A stretch of DNA of 55,128 nucleotides from Deltaproteobacteria bacterium (GTDB taxonomy: Bacteria; Desulfobacterota; Desulfomonilia; UBA1062): positions 1 through 55,128 of the forward strand of contig JAHDOV010000028.1 of NCBI GenBank assembly GCA_018434685.1, written 5' to 3'. How positions within the stretch are numbered: the first letter of the stretch is position 1; each line of letters opens with the position of its first letter. Shown piece after piece: positions 19,727-27,876 of this stretch. The position numbers and the translations under genes are program-made. The notes beneath the pieces were generated by a model. It was not told the origin of the DNA. It worked only from the letters and a program-made list of their open reading frames with translations, and did no database searches.

Positions 19727-20935
19727 ATGAGAGAAGCATATATAGTTTCGTCAGTAAGGACTCCCGGATGCAGGAGAAACAAGGGCGCCTTGGCGAAGAC
19801 CCGTCCAGAGGAACTTCTTCAGACCGCCATCAACGGCGTGATGGAGAGGGCAAAGGGTGTGGAGAAGAAATATGTTGAAGATATCCTGATCGGATGCGCA
19901 TTCCCCGAGGCAGAGCAGGGCCTCAATATCGGCCGTATCATCGCCCAGATGTGCGACTTCCCTGATTCCACCTGCGGTGCAACAGTGAACCGGTTCTGCG
20001 CGTCGGGTCTTGAGGCCATAGCATTGCAGTACATGCGTATCATGGCCGGCTACTGTGATGTTGCAATCGGCGGCGGGCTGGAGTCCATGTCTATCGTGCC
20101 CATGGGCGGCAACCTTCCCAGGCCCCATCCCGAGCTGGCGATGTCGAAACCCGAGTCCTACATCTCGATGGGTATGACCGCTGAAAACGTTGCCAACCGC
20201 TATAAGATCACCCGGGAGATGCAGGACGAATTCGGATTTCACTCCCAGATGAAGGCTGTTGCTGCACAGAAGAATGGCCGTTATAAAGAGATCGTCCCAA
20301 CGCCGGCTTCCCGTTTCAAGGTGAAAAACGGGATAACGGTCAAGGAAACCTTCATGCAGGATTATGACGATGGTGTAAGAGATACTACAACGATAGAAGG
20401 ACTGGCAAAACTCAGGCCAGCCTTTGCAGCAATGGGTACTGTTACTCCTGGCAATTCATCTCAGACCACCGACGGTGCAGCGGCATCACTGGTCATGAGC
20501 GGGGATATGGTCAAGAAATTAGGCGTCAAACCCATTGCCAAGCTCGTATGCTATGCCGTTGCAGGCTGCAGGTCGGACGAGATGGGTGTAGGCCCTGCCT
20601 ACGCAATCCCCAAGGCACTCAAGATTGCCGGGCTGAAGGTTGAAGACATCAACCTTTGGGAGGTAAACGAGGCATTTGCATCCCAGTGTATATACTCTCT
20701 CCAGCAGATTGGCCTGTATGAAAAGAGAGATCTGTGGCTTTCTGACAGCGATAAGCGCATCATCAATGTCAACGGCGGTGCCATAGCCCTTGGCCATCCA
20801 CTCGGATGCACAGGCGCCAAACTGTGCGCCCAGCTTATGAACGAGATGAGAGAACGCGGTGCCAAGTACGGCGTCGAGTCCATGTGCATCGGCGGCGGTA
20901 TGGGAGCAGCAGCGGTATTCGAGCTGTGCGACTAA
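19727..20935 (+). CDS. fadA: Acetyl-CoA acyltransferase (thiolase)
   Basis: Thiolase cleaves 3-ketoacyl-CoA to acetyl-CoA and a shortened acyl-CoA, or runs in reverse. At 402 residues the length is normal. The catalytic residues are visible: Cys91 in NRFCASGLEA, His357 in ALGHPLGCTGA and Cys387 in MCIGGGMG. The start follows AGGAGGAAAAAAACC. It is the second gene of the fadN-like/thiolase operon and is closed by a long hairpin terminator. The coupling to a FadN-type protein supports a beta-oxidation role rather than acetoacetyl-CoA synthesis. Confidence 0.92.
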   Translation: MREAYIVSSVRTPGCRRNKGALAKTRPEELLQTAINGVMERAKGVEKKYVEDILIGCAFPEAEQGLNIGRIIAQMCDFPDSTCGATVNRFCASGLEAIALQYMRIMAGYCDVAIGGGLESMSIVPMGGNLPRPHPELAMSKPESYISMGMTAENVANRYKITREMQDEFGFHSQMKAVAAQKNGRYKEIVPTPASRFKVKNGITVKETFMQDYDDGVRDTTTIEGLAKLRPAFAAMGTVTPGNSSQTTDGAAASLVMSGDMVKKLGVKPIAKLVCYAVAGCRSDEMGVGPAYAIPKALKIAGLKVEDINLWEVNEAFASQCIYSLQQIGLYEKRDLWLSDSDKRIINVNGGAIALGHPLGCTGAKLCAQLMNEMRERGAKYGVESMCIGGGMGAAAVFELCD

Positions 20936-20954
20936 GGACACAATAATAATCAAT

Positions 20955-20992
20955 ACGGAAAGAGGCTGCCGTAAACGGCAGCCTCTTTCCGT
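20955..20992 (+). terminator. Strong hairpin terminator after the thiolase gene
   Basis: A perfect 17-bp stem (20955-20971 with 20976-20992) closes a TAAA tetraloop. It begins 20 bp after the thiolase stop. The stem ends in TTTCC rather than a long T run. Confidence 0.8.
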
Positions 20993-21256
20993 GTCACTGT
21001 ACCGGTTTTCCTGTCAGATAATACTGACACCCCATAAGCGGCCCTCAGGACCCTTTTCGTGCTCAAGGCCCTGCCAATATCGGGCTGCCCGTGGCCCTGG
21101 ATTCAAATACCTTCCGGTTTTTACATAATTTTACACAATATCCTGGTTGTTTATGATATGTGTAAGCAGTAGGCTGGTTTTCCCGAAGCACCAACGAGGA
21201 GACTGTATGGAACTGCACGATATTTGAAATTGTTGCGAAACAAGGGGGTTATGGTC
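20993..21256. other. Intergenic region with no recognised gene
   Basis: About 260 bp lie between the thiolase terminator and the acyltransferase start. I see no RNA gene or convincing ORF. The last 130 bp are AT-richer and probably contain the acyltransferase promoter, but no clear -35/-10 pair was found. Confidence 0.4.
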
Positions 21257-22162
21257 ATGTTGAACTTTCTTCCTGGTCCCGTGATCGGCGGCATATCACT
21301 GGCGTTGTATGTCCTGAACACCCTGTTCTGGTGCGGCATATTATTTTTCCTTGCCCTGCTGAAACTCGCGGGCCCGAGCGAGAAGTGGCGGAACCTGTGC
21401 AATATGCTGCTCAATACAGTGGCCAACTGCTGGATCTCGTGCAACAACGCAAACATGGCGCTGACCAAGAAGATCACCTGGGACGTCAGGGGTATCGAGA
21501 ACCTGGATCCGAAGGAGTGGTATCTGGTGCTCTCGAATCACCAGTCCTGGGTCGACATCCTGGTGCTCCAGAAGGTATTCCACCGCAAGGTACCGTTTCT
21601 GAAGTTTTTCCTGAAAAAGGAGCTGATCTGGGTGCCGGTTCTCGGCCTGGCGTGGTGGGCGCTGGAGTTTCCCTTCATGAAGCGCTACACGAAGGAATAT
21701 CTCGATCGGCATCCACAGCACAAGGGAAAAGACCTGGAGATCACCCGCAGGGCCTGCGAACGGTTTAAGAAGTTGCCCATTTCCGTCATGAACTTTGTCG
21801 AGGGCACACGGTTTACTCCCCACAAGCACAGAAAGCAGGGATCACCCTATATGAATCTGCTCCGTCCCAAGGCCGGCGGCGTTGCCTTTGTCCTTTCCGC
21901 AATGGGTCGGCAGCTTCATCTCATCCTCAATGTGACCATACTGTATCCCTGCGGCGTGAAGAGCTTCTGGCAATTTATCTGCGCGAAGACAAACGAGGTC
22001 GTTGTCCGCGTTGAGGCCCTGCCCATCACCGGAGATCTCATAGGCGATTACGCCGGGGACCCGGAGTTCAGGGATCGCTTCCAGGAATGGCTCAATGCAG
22101 TGTGGCTCGAGAAAGACCTTGCCATCGAAGAATTTTCCCGTGAGAGAAGGAAGGCTGCATAA
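21257..22162 (+). CDS. YihG-type 1-acylglycerol-3-phosphate acyltransferase (PlsC superfamily)
   Basis: A membrane-associated glycerophospholipid acyltransferase of about 301 residues. After one or two N-terminal hydrophobic segments come the catalytic motif NHQSWVD (HxxxxD, His95 and Asp100) and the acceptor-binding motif EGTR (182-185). The stretch RRACERFKKLP...NFVEGTRFT and the ending FQEWLNAVWLEKD follow E. coli YihG closely, more so than PlsC itself. The start is put at 21257, where AAGGGGG lies eight bases upstream. ATG 21251 and TTG 21224 are in-frame alternatives. It probably adds acyl chains to lysophosphatidate or a related lysophospholipid. It stands alone in its neighbourhood. 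Confidence 0.85.
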   Translation: MLNFLPGPVIGGISLALYVLNTLFWCGILFFLALLKLAGPSEKWRNLCNMLLNTVANCWISCNNANMALTKKITWDVRGIENLDPKEWYLVLSNHQSWVDILVLQKVFHRKVPFLKFFLKKELIWVPVLGLAWWALEFPFMKRYTKEYLDRHPQHKGKDLEITRRACERFKKLPISVMNFVEGTRFTPHKHRKQGSPYMNLLRPKAGGVAFVLSAMGRQLHLILNVTILYPCGVKSFWQFICAKTNEVVVRVEALPITGDLIGDYAGDPEFRDRFQEWLNAVWLEKDLAIEEFSRERRKAA

Positions 22163-22382
22163 GCTGTTAGCAGGCAGGCAGGACGACTGCGCAGGATCGG
22201 CCAGTGCCGCAGCAGTCAGCACGATTCACTGCCTGAACTCTTCCCGATTTTAAGGGCAGCAACCACCCTGGCATGCCGTTGAGGACAGGAAGCGCTCCGA
22301 CAGTGTCAGGGAAACCATAGTTGCAATTTCTCGAAAATCCCTTTAGAAAGACAACACATTTTAAGTATCCAAAGGAGTTGTT

Positions 22383-23348
22383 ATGAAGATTGAAGAGATT
22401 ACATTAGATCAGCTTGATGGGGTTGAATTCATTGAAGACAAGAGCCGTGAACTCTCGAGAGAGGTGGGTGACGGGCTTGCCATCAATGCCCTCTCCGGCG
22501 GTGTTGATTCCTCCGTGGTGACCATGCTCGGGCACAAGGCGCTGGGAAACAGGCTTAAGACCTATTTCATCGATAACGGCATCATGCGCAAGGGTGAGCC
22601 CGAACAGATAGCGCAGTGGTTCGGTGCGCTGGGGGTACCTATCGAGATCCATGATGCGAGGGAGCAATTCTTCTCCGCGCTGAAAGGACTGACCGACCCG
22701 GAAGAGAAGCGCGAGGCCATCACCCAGACCTTCTACAAGGATGTCTTTGGTGATCTCGTCAGAAAGAGCGGAGCGAAGTTCCTGCTCCAGGGCACCATAT
22801 TCACCGATGTGGAAGAGACCGTGGCAGGGGTCAAGCGGCAGCACAATATCCTTTCCCAGCTGGGGATCGACACCCAAAAAGAGTTCGGCTACGAGGTGAT
22901 AGAGCCCCTGATCCAGCTTCGGAAGCCGGGGGTGAGGAAGGTCGGGGAGGCGCTCGGCCTGCCCCTGGAGATGTACAACAGGCCGCCGTTCCCGGGACCT
23001 GCCCTTGCCGCACGGGTGATCGGAGAGGTAACACCCGAGAGGGTTTCCCTGGTTAGAGAGGCGACAGCCATCGTTGAAGAAGAGCTTTCCCGTACCGGCG
23101 CCTTCCAGTACCTTGCAATCCTCCACGAAGACAGGGTGACCGGCATCAGGAACGGCAAAAGGGATTACGGCTTCCAGATAGAGATCCGGTGCTGGAACAG
23201 CACGGATGCAAAGACCGCTACGCCTACGCGGCTGGACTTTGATATCCTGGAAAGACTCGCGCTGAGGATGACCGGTGAGATCCCTGGCGTCGTCAGTGTG
23301 ACCTACAACATAACATCGAAGCCGACATCAACGATAGAGGCCATATAA
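22383..23348 (+). CDS. Stand-alone GMP-synthetase-like ATP pyrophosphatase (GuaAb/ExsB-like)
   Basis: A 321-residue protein that matches only the ATP-pyrophosphatase and C-terminal dimerisation parts of GMP synthase. The PP-loop SGGVDSS lies at residues 38-44, and a FPGPALAARVIGEVTPE segment corresponds to the PFPGPGL block of GuaA. The C-terminus, SKPTSTIEAI, resembles the KPPGTIEWE end of GuaA. There is no class I amidotransferase domain and none next door. Archaeal GMP synthetases split the enzyme in this way. Differences at usually fixed positions (TIFTDVEET for TIYPDVIES, KRQHN for KSHHN) suggest an ammonia-dependent enzyme or a new adenylating function. The ATG follows AAAGGAGTTGTT. Confidence 0.78.
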   Translation: MKIEEITLDQLDGVEFIEDKSRELSREVGDGLAINALSGGVDSSVVTMLGHKALGNRLKTYFIDNGIMRKGEPEQIAQWFGALGVPIEIHDAREQFFSALKGLTDPEEKREAITQTFYKDVFGDLVRKSGAKFLLQGTIFTDVEETVAGVKRQHNILSQLGIDTQKEFGYEVIEPLIQLRKPGVRKVGEALGLPLEMYNRPPFPGPALAARVIGEVTPERVSLVREATAIVEEELSRTGAFQYLAILHEDRVTGIRNGKRDYGFQIEIRCWNSTDAKTATPTRLDFDILERLALRMTGEIPGVVSVTYNITSKPTSTIEAI

Positions 23349-23410
23349 GCATCACCTGAGAATCGATGGGAGAGAAAACTTCATCGGGCACATGCTGAGG
23401 AAACGTTATC

Positions 23411-24490
23411 ATGATCACGGAAATGGAAAGGATTTACAGCACCCTTTTGAACAGGGATTACCCCCAGAGGCTTTTTGGCAACCTCGAGGGGTTCGAAAAG
23501 AAGGGCAGCGGCTACCTGGCTCGCTGCCCGTTCCATACTGACGAGCTCGCCACGCTGGTGATCTACGGCGACAGGCCCGAGTACTTCTGTTTCGCCTGCA
23601 GTGCCCGCGGCGACTGGCTGCGGTATCTGCAGCAGAAAGAGGGGATCGGTTTTCATGACGCCGTGGCAAATCTGAGCCTAGCCTCAGGGATTCCGGTTCA
23701 AGACAATGACGAGAACAGATGGAACGACGATCTGAACAGGACCATCATCCTGGAACAGGCCATGGGATTCTTCAATGCCCAGCTCTTTTCCCCTGCCGGG
23801 GAAGAGGTGCTGCACTACCTCTACCGCAGGGGATACACCATGAGCGAGGTAGAGGGCAGCTCGCTCGGATACTACCCCGGGTTTGCAGCGCTTCAGGAGT
23901 ATCTTTCCACCCAGGGTGTCGCGCAGCAACTGCTCGACGAGGTGCTCGGCGCCATCTGGAGCAGGGATGCTGAGGATTGCCGGCTCGTTATCCCCTACCG
24001 GGATTCCTGCGGCAGACTCATGGGGCTTTTCGGAAGGAACAGTTCCCTCACGGGAGAAGCGGCCTACAGGCCGCTTACCGATCTCTCAGCGCTGAGGGAT
24101 GTCCCCTTTCTCATGTACAAGGCAAGGATGAAGGATGAACTGATGATCGTGGAGGGCCTTCTGGACACGCTCCTCATCGACCAGATAGGGACCAGGCCGG
24201 TAATCGGGATCGGCAAGTCAGGCCTGAGTCCTGAGCAGCTCAACACCATTGCCTCGTACGGCACGAAGCACTGCATCCTCTGCCTGGGGGGTTCCGAGCG
24301 TCAGCAGAGATACACCCGGGATGCCGCAGGTCTCATAAGGGACCAGGGACTCGGAGTGTCTGTCCTGCCGCTCAAGGCCAAATATTCTGACATAGATGAA
24401 TTTATCCGCTCCCACGACGTCAATGAATTCAGAAAACTCGTGAAAAAGCCCGTTAGCCTTGAGCAGTGGTCAAGGCGGAGACATTCCTGA
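23411..24490 (+). CDS. DnaG-like protein with CHC2 zinc finger and degraded TOPRIM acidic motif
   Basis: A 359-residue DnaG relative. The N-terminal CHC2-type zinc finger is intact (Cys39, His42, Cys60, Cys63). The middle segment RLVIPYRDSCGRLMGLFGR (191-209) mirrors the basic core motif of primases. The TOPRIM Glu is present (Glu248 in MIVEGLLD), but the acidic DxD that binds metal in DnaG (YDGD) is replaced by LGGSE (292-296). There is no helicase-binding C-terminal domain; true DnaG has about 580-600 residues. A primase activity is therefore doubtful. It begins 62 bp after the GMP-synthetase-like gene, with GAGGAAACG before the ATG, and may share its transcript. The real dnaG is presumably elsewhere. 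Confidence 0.8.
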   Translation: MITEMERIYSTLLNRDYPQRLFGNLEGFEKKGSGYLARCPFHTDELATLVIYGDRPEYFCFACSARGDWLRYLQQKEGIGFHDAVANLSLASGIPVQDNDENRWNDDLNRTIILEQAMGFFNAQLFSPAGEEVLHYLYRRGYTMSEVEGSSLGYYPGFAALQEYLSTQGVAQQLLDEVLGAIWSRDAEDCRLVIPYRDSCGRLMGLFGRNSSLTGEAAYRPLTDLSALRDVPFLMYKARMKDELMIVEGLLDTLLIDQIGTRPVIGIGKSGLSPEQLNTIASYGTKHCILCLGGSERQQRYTRDAAGLIRDQGLGVSVLPLKAKYSDIDEFIRSHDVNEFRKLVKKPVSLEQWSRRRHS

Positions 24491-24606
24491 TTTCTCCTGG
24501 CTGAACCGGGGCTTTTGTAACAAGGTTGTCATGCGGGTGCGATGTACACGGTGGATACCGGACGATTGTCTCGCTGCAGTCTGATACCGTGAAATGGAGG
24601 TGAGGC

Positions 24607-25734
24607 ATGGGGGGCAGGTACTGTGCTGAGGCACTGGTGATAGGAGCCGGTCCGGCCGGGCTCGGAGTGGCGCTCGGTCTTGCCCGCTCGGGCATCGATG
24701 TGGTGGTCCTGGAGGGGCAGGCCGGGGTCGGCTCAAGGCGCCGGGGCGAGACCATCCGCTTTGATAAGGACATGGAGAGCCTGCTCGGCCAGGGGTTCTT
24801 TGAACAGCAGGTCGTCAAGAGAATCAGCAAGAGGACCTATTTTTCGCATACCGGAAACTGCCTCGTGAACAGGGCCATCAGCAACCCCAACATTATCATC
24901 AACTGGGAGCACTTCCTTAATGCCATGGCCCATGAGGCGGAGTGTGCCGGTGCACGCATCTGGACGGGGGCAACGGTGGTGGACCTCCTGGAGGAGGGGG
25001 GGGGCATCTGCGGTGTCCGGGCAATGATCGGGGGGTCTGCAGGGGAGGAACTGCGCGCAAAGGCTGTCTTTTCCTGCGGAGGCTGTGACGACCCTGCGTC
25101 CCGCCACCTCCGGTGGGATCGTTCGAAGATTGATCTGCCTGTGGTCAAACAGCTGGTCAGCGGATACACAGGACCTGCGGACCGGCTCGAGTATCACTTT
25201 CACGTATCCGGTGGTGGTCTGACCATCGGCACTATCTTCCCGCGCGCCCGGGGAGAGGCCGAGATAATTCTCCTCGATGCCATGCCAACTGCGGGTTCGC
25301 AGCTCACGTTCGAGGAATTCGCCGCGCAGCATCCCCTGTTCGGAGAGCGTCTTGCCGGCACCGACCCATTCTATACGCTCGAGACAAGAATTCCCATGGG
25401 GGGCATGCTCTCGAGGGTATCTCCCCGAGCAGGACTCGTTATGGCCGGTGATGCGCTCGGGCATGTCCAGGCACGTGGCGGGAGCGGGATAAAGACCTCC
25501 TTTCTCATCGGGTTCGGAGCCGGTGAACTGGGGGCGCGTGCGATCAGATCCGGACCGTGGACGCAGGAGGTCAGCGACCGGTTCGAAAGACACATGGCCT
25601 CTCTGCCGCACCTGCGCTCGCTCTGGAGGCATAATTTCATATATTCGAAGCTGCGCAGACAGATCTTCGGCAGGTTGCACACGCCCGGTGATATGGACCG
25701 GTACTGGCCGTGCCTGAAGACGGTGCTCAGATGA
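24607..25734 (+). CDS. FAD-dependent oxidoreductase (geranylgeranyl-reductase-like)
   Basis: A 375-residue flavoprotein. The N-terminal Rossmann motif is VIGAGPAGLGVALGLARSG (residues 11-29), followed by the E of VVVLEGQ that binds the FAD ribose. A second FAD motif, GLVMAGDALGHVQARGGSGI, lies near residue 280. The layout matches the geranylgeranyl reductase/p-hydroxybenzoate hydroxylase superfamily (NAD(P)/FAD-dependent oxidoreductases). The start follows GGAGGTGAGGC. The substrate is unknown; reduction of a polyprenyl chain or an aromatic compound are the usual roles. The gene is 116 bp after the DnaG-like gene and on the same strand, a loose association only. Confidence 0.75.
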   Translation: MGGRYCAEALVIGAGPAGLGVALGLARSGIDVVVLEGQAGVGSRRRGETIRFDKDMESLLGQGFFEQQVVKRISKRTYFSHTGNCLVNRAISNPNIIINWEHFLNAMAHEAECAGARIWTGATVVDLLEEGGGICGVRAMIGGSAGEELRAKAVFSCGGCDDPASRHLRWDRSKIDLPVVKQLVSGYTGPADRLEYHFHVSGGGLTIGTIFPRARGEAEIILLDAMPTAGSQLTFEEFAAQHPLFGERLAGTDPFYTLETRIPMGGMLSRVSPRAGLVMAGDALGHVQARGGSGIKTSFLIGFGAGELGARAIRSGPWTQEVSDRFERHMASLPHLRSLWRHNFIYSKLRRQIFGRLHTPGDMDRYWPCLKTVLR

Positions 25735-25906
25735 GAACTGGAATGTTCGTGATTGAAGGCACGACGGGCAGGGTGGGTCGGGGACGAGCAGTGGAGCACA
25801 GGACTGCCTTTGCCTCGCGCCTGAGGCCCGGCGCCCAGTGTCTCCCATACACCGTGTATCCTCACAAAACCCTTGACGCATCCGCATAAATTGATAAGGG
25901 ATAGAC

Positions 25907-27775
25907 ATGATCAGCGCAGAGAATCTCACCAAGAGCTATGCAGGGCAGTCGCTCTTCGAGAAGGTCAGTTTCAAGATCAATGACCGGGAACGGGTCGGCC
26001 TTGTCGGCAGAAACGGGCATGGGAAGACCACCCTTCTCAGGATCATCACCGGCGAGGAGACCCCTGATGAGGGGAACCTGCTCATACCCCGGAATTATCG
26101 GGTCGGTTATGTGCGGCAGCACCTGGATTTCACTGGGAATACCGTGCTGGAAGAGGGCATGAAGGGGCTTCCCGAAACGCAGAAAGACCACCACTGGAAG
26201 GTGGAAAAGGTGCTTGCAGGCCTGGGCTTTTCCCCGGATGACATGCAGCGTCACCCCGGAGAGTTCTCCGGCGGTTACCAGGTGCGGCTCAATCTTGCCA
26301 AGGTCCTCGTGTCAGATCCGGACCTGCTCCTTTTAGACGAACCAACCAACTATCTCGATATCACCTCGATCCGCTGGATCGAACGGTTCCTTGTGGAGTG
26401 GCCCCATGAGCTCATCCTCATAACCCATGACCGGAGCTTCATGGATAAGATCGTCACCCATACCATGGGGATTCACCGGAAGAAGATCAAGAAGATCGCC
26501 GGCAATACGGAGAAATTCTACGACCAGATTGTCCAGGAAGAAGAGATCTATGAGAAGACCAGGATCAATGATGAACGCAAGAGAAAGGAAGTTGAGCAGT
26601 TCATCACCCAGTTCAGGGCAAAGGCCAGGCTGGTAGGGCTCGTGCAGTCACGGATCAGGACGCTCGAGAAGATGGAGCGCAAAGACAAACTCGATAAGAT
26701 CAAGACCCTGGACTTCTCCTTCAGCTCTGCACCGTTCATCGGCAAGTACGTCGTGACTACGAGGGATCTGAGCTTTTCCTATGATCCGGAGGTCGAACTG
26801 ATCCGGGATCTGAATATCACGGTCAGGCCCGGAGAACGGGTGTGTATCATCGGACCCAATGGGAAAGGCAAGACTACCCTCCTGCGTCTCCTTTCAGGAA
26901 ATCTGCGGCCGCAAGACGGCGAGGTGATCTGGAATCCGAAAACCATCAGGGGCGTTTTCGAGCAGACCAACATCAAGACCCTGGTGGACTCGAGAACCGT
27001 CGAGGAGGAGATCATCTATACCCATGGCGAGGTGGACCACCAGAAGGCGCGGAATATCTGCGGCTCGATGATGTTCGAGGGGGACAGTGCACTCAAGCGG
27101 ATCGATGTGCTCTCCGGAGGTGAGAAGAGCAGGGTGATGCTGGCCAAGATCCTTGTAACCCCGGTGAACGTGCTGCTCCTGGACGAGCCCACGAACCATC
27201 TCGATATGGAGTCGAGCGATGCACTGCTCGCAGCGATCGACAGCTTCGAAGGGGCGGTCGTGATGGTGACGCACAACGAGATGTTCCTGCACGCCCTGGC
27301 CGAACGGCTCATCATCTTCTACCATGACACCATCGAGGTGTTCGAGGGGAGTTATCAGCGATTCCTGGAAAAAGGCGGATGGGGCGATGAAGAAGATCTC
27401 ATGGCGTACCAGAAAAAGGCAAAGGACCCGGGAGATGCGAACGGCAAGCTCGATAAGAAGGCCCTGCGCAAGATGCGGGCGGATATCATAACCCGGCGTT
27501 CGAAGGTCCTTGGCCCGATCGAGAAGGGTATTGCCCGGGCCGAGACCGGGATCGAGGCCCACGAGGAGAAGCTGAAAGGGCTTCATGCAGCCATGCAGGA
27601 GGCCTCAGAGAAGCAGGACGGACAGCAGATCGTGAAGATCTCCCAGGCTATTCATGAAAGTGAGGAGGCTATCGAGACCTTCTTTCTGGAGCTGGAGGAC
27701 CTGACAAGGTCGTTTGAGGAGCACAGCGCTGTATTCGACCGGGAGCTCGAGGAGATCGACCAGGGTAACAATTAA
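25907..27775 (+). CDS. ABC-F family ATPase (ribosome-associated type)
   Basis: A soluble ABC-F protein of 622 residues with two ATP-binding cassettes and no membrane segments. Cassette 1 has Walker A GRNGHGKTT, signature FSGGYQVRLNLAK and Walker B LLLLDEPTNYLD. Cassette 2 has GPNGKGKTT, LSGGEKSRVMLAK and VLLLDEPTNHLD. The linker between them (about 215-280) is charged and helical, as in the ribosome P-site-tRNA interaction motif. A long C-terminal coiled-coil region (about 510-620) resembles Uup/YheS more than EttA. The likely role is resolving stalled translation or DNA-junction-related functions; the subtype cannot be set by eye. No antibiotic resistance role is implied by the context. Confidence 0.88.
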   Translation: MISAENLTKSYAGQSLFEKVSFKINDRERVGLVGRNGHGKTTLLRIITGEETPDEGNLLIPRNYRVGYVRQHLDFTGNTVLEEGMKGLPETQKDHHWKVEKVLAGLGFSPDDMQRHPGEFSGGYQVRLNLAKVLVSDPDLLLLDEPTNYLDITSIRWIERFLVEWPHELILITHDRSFMDKIVTHTMGIHRKKIKKIAGNTEKFYDQIVQEEEIYEKTRINDERKRKEVEQFITQFRAKARLVGLVQSRIRTLEKMERKDKLDKIKTLDFSFSSAPFIGKYVVTTRDLSFSYDPEVELIRDLNITVRPGERVCIIGPNGKGKTTLLRLLSGNLRPQDGEVIWNPKTIRGVFEQTNIKTLVDSRTVEEEIIYTHGEVDHQKARNICGSMMFEGDSALKRIDVLSGGEKSRVMLAKILVTPVNVLLLDEPTNHLDMESSDALLAAIDSFEGAVVMVTHNEMFLHALAERLIIFYHDTIEVFEGSYQRFLEKGGWGDEEDLMAYQKKAKDPGDANGKLDKKALRKMRADIITRRSKVLGPIEKGIARAETGIEAHEEKLKGLHAAMQEASEKQDGQQIVKISQAIHESEEAIETFFLELEDLTRSFEEHSAVFDRELEEIDQGNN

Positions 27776-27777
27776 GG

Positions 27778-27805
27778 CACCAGGGACCAGGCGTCAGGTC
27801 TCAGA
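27778..27805 (+). repeat. Degenerate heptad repeat after the ABC-F gene
   Basis: Four consecutive 7-bp units, such as GACCAGG followed by CGTCAGG, start 2 bp after the ABC-F stop codon. The units differ internally but keep an AGG core in a strict 7-bp period. The same type of array occurs after three other plus-strand genes in the window. Confidence 0.55.
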
Positions 27806-27876
27806 GCGCATGCCGCCGGATGCCGGTAATCCTGCTGCTCGAGGTTCTGAGCCATCGTCTCCGACCTGCCCGAAGA

